Assembly: GCA_041649635.1 (NCBI GenBank)
Contig: JBAZMV010000001.1
Coordinates: forward strand, 716,244 to 780,243
From: Dehalococcoidia bacterium
GTDB lineage: Bacteria; Chloroflexota; Dehalococcoidia; E44-bin15
Length of the DNA stretch: 64,000 bases
Reading direction: 5' to 3'
A program made the position numbers and the translations under genes. Every line of letters starts with the position of its first letter. The first letter of the stretch is position 1. Below, piece after piece: positions 63,730 to 64,000 of this stretch. Below the pieces are notes generated by a model, which was given only the letters and a program-made list of their open reading frames with translations, did no database searches and was not told the origin of the DNA.

Positions 63730-63826
63730 TTCAACCCCCTTTATCCCCCAATCTTGGGGGAAAATAAAAAAACAACAGGGGACACCCCTGTACAACCCCG
63801 GCAGGAGAAGTCTCTCCTGCACCTCT
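63730..63826 (-). repeat. DR1 composite hairpin repeat, copy 12 (reverse)
   Basis: TCAACCCCCTTTATCCCCC, AATCTTGGGGG, an A/T run, CAGGGGACACCCCTG, then GGCAGGAGAAGTCTCTCCTG and CACCTC. It lies 5 bp behind dapL, but in the opposite orientation to it, unlike most copies. Confidence 0.85.
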
Positions 63827-63894
63827 GTGAGCTAGCTAACCTCTTCGAGGACTGTATCAGAATTGTTATATTCCCTGATCATGACGGACATCGT

Positions 63895-63960
63895 GTAGGG
63901 GCACGGCACGACGTGCCCGTTAAGTTCCCCCTCTTTTTAGAAGAGGGGGTAAGGGGGAGT
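63895..63960. repeat. DR2 and DR5 elements at the window end
   Basis: GTAGGGGCACGGCACGACGT followed by GCCC (63895-63918), then a CCCCCTCTTTTTAGAAGAGG-type hairpin (63926-63960). Nothing coding is seen from 63725 to the end of the window. Confidence 0.55.
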
Positions 63961-64000
63961 TACATCTTAATTATCTTCCCTCTCCCTCCGCAGGGAGAGG

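Noticed and set aside
7596..63826. The many similar short repeats as a possible CRISPR array
   Set aside because: Copies are scattered over tens of kilobases, are not regularly spaced, each has internal hairpins of its own, and no cas gene is present.
1..64000. tRNA, rRNA or tmRNA genes
   Set aside because: GGTTCGAATC-type strings were seen only within coding sequence (for example near 5620), without cloverleaf pairing or a CCA-side stem.

Overview
This 64 kb window looks like a chromosomal segment of a strictly anaerobic Chloroflexota bacterium, most likely an uncultivated member of the class Dehalococcoidia. That is an inference from gene content, with no search run. Pointers are lipoproteins with Thr/Pro-rich linkers, PD40 propeller proteins, an LL-diaminopimelate aminotransferase beside dapF and a diaminopimelate dehydrogenase, an Lrp/AsnC regulator paired with an aminotransferase, many CaiB/BaiF and old-yellow-enzyme genes, and a heavy load of short palindromic repeats. 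Coding density is high and most genes are moderately GC-rich. A few visibly AT-rich genes (13.3-15.0 kb, 38.5 kb, 49.6-50.0 kb, 52.0-52.7 kb, 55.1-56.1 kb) stand out as likely acquisitions.

Layout. 0-5.4 kb: end of etfB, etfA, a divergent EF-G-like GTPase on the minus strand, then gatC-gatA. 5.4-8.7 kb: secreted PD40 lipoprotein, pilin-like membrane-anchored protein and a decayed copy of it, a small conserved protein and a methyltransferase. 8.9-13.2 kb: Lrp regulator, aminotransferase, then trpS and an inositol-monophosphatase-type gene on the minus strand. 13.3-15.0 kb: an AT-rich three-gene accessory operon led by a TIGR04255-type protein. 15.2-17.6 kb: OmpR-type two-component system and a small secreted protein. 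17.8-36.9 kb: a CoA/redox catabolic neighbourhood with two OYE-type Fe-S flavoenzymes, three SDRs, a CaiB/BaiF pair plus a fused double CaiB/BaiF protein, a TetR regulator with a clear palindromic operator at the promoter, two gamma-carbonic anhydrases, mntP, a HAD phosphatase, a PflX-like radical SAM enzyme and a HI0933-type flavoprotein. 36.9-38.8 kb: a secreted repeat protein interrupted by an in-frame TGA, and a REP-associated transposase with its REP elements. 38.9-44.8 kb: argS-recG-DAK kinase operon divergent from rpmB. 44.9-45.7 kb: a two-gene nucleotidyltransferase module. 45.8-57.2 kb: arginine biosynthesis (argJ, argB, argD, argG, argH) with rpe, interrupted by plus-strand genes. 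57.5-59.3 kb: three secreted/membrane paralogues sharing one C-terminal domain. 59.5-63.7 kb: ddh, dapF, dapL.

How the genes work together. The arginine genes form a near-complete minus-strand cluster (argC and argF are not in the window). The ddh-dapF-dapL group supplies meso-diaminopimelate and lysine by two parallel routes. The 24-34 kb genes look like a substrate-inducible pathway that activates an acid by CoA transfer and then oxidises or reduces ring or enoyl positions with SDR and OYE enzymes, a toolkit reminiscent of bile-acid bai operons; the substrate cannot be read from the sequence.

Most unusual observations: (1) the TGA inside the secreted protein gene at 36955-37713 is followed, after 11 nt, by a 6-bp hairpin with a GGUC loop, very like a bacterial SECIS element; (2) a 79-bp near-identical duplication of the argJ 3' end flanks a 965-bp insert with its own promoter and lipoprotein gene; (3) the EF-G-like GTPase has NKIN in place of NKxD; (4) Asp-containing and Asp-lacking CoA-transferase subunits occur both as a gene pair and as a fusion; (5) at least twelve copies of a composite hairpin repeat, mostly placed just behind genes; (6) a REPtron with a 119-bp tandem duplication. 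No tRNA, rRNA, CRISPR array or riboswitch was recognised.
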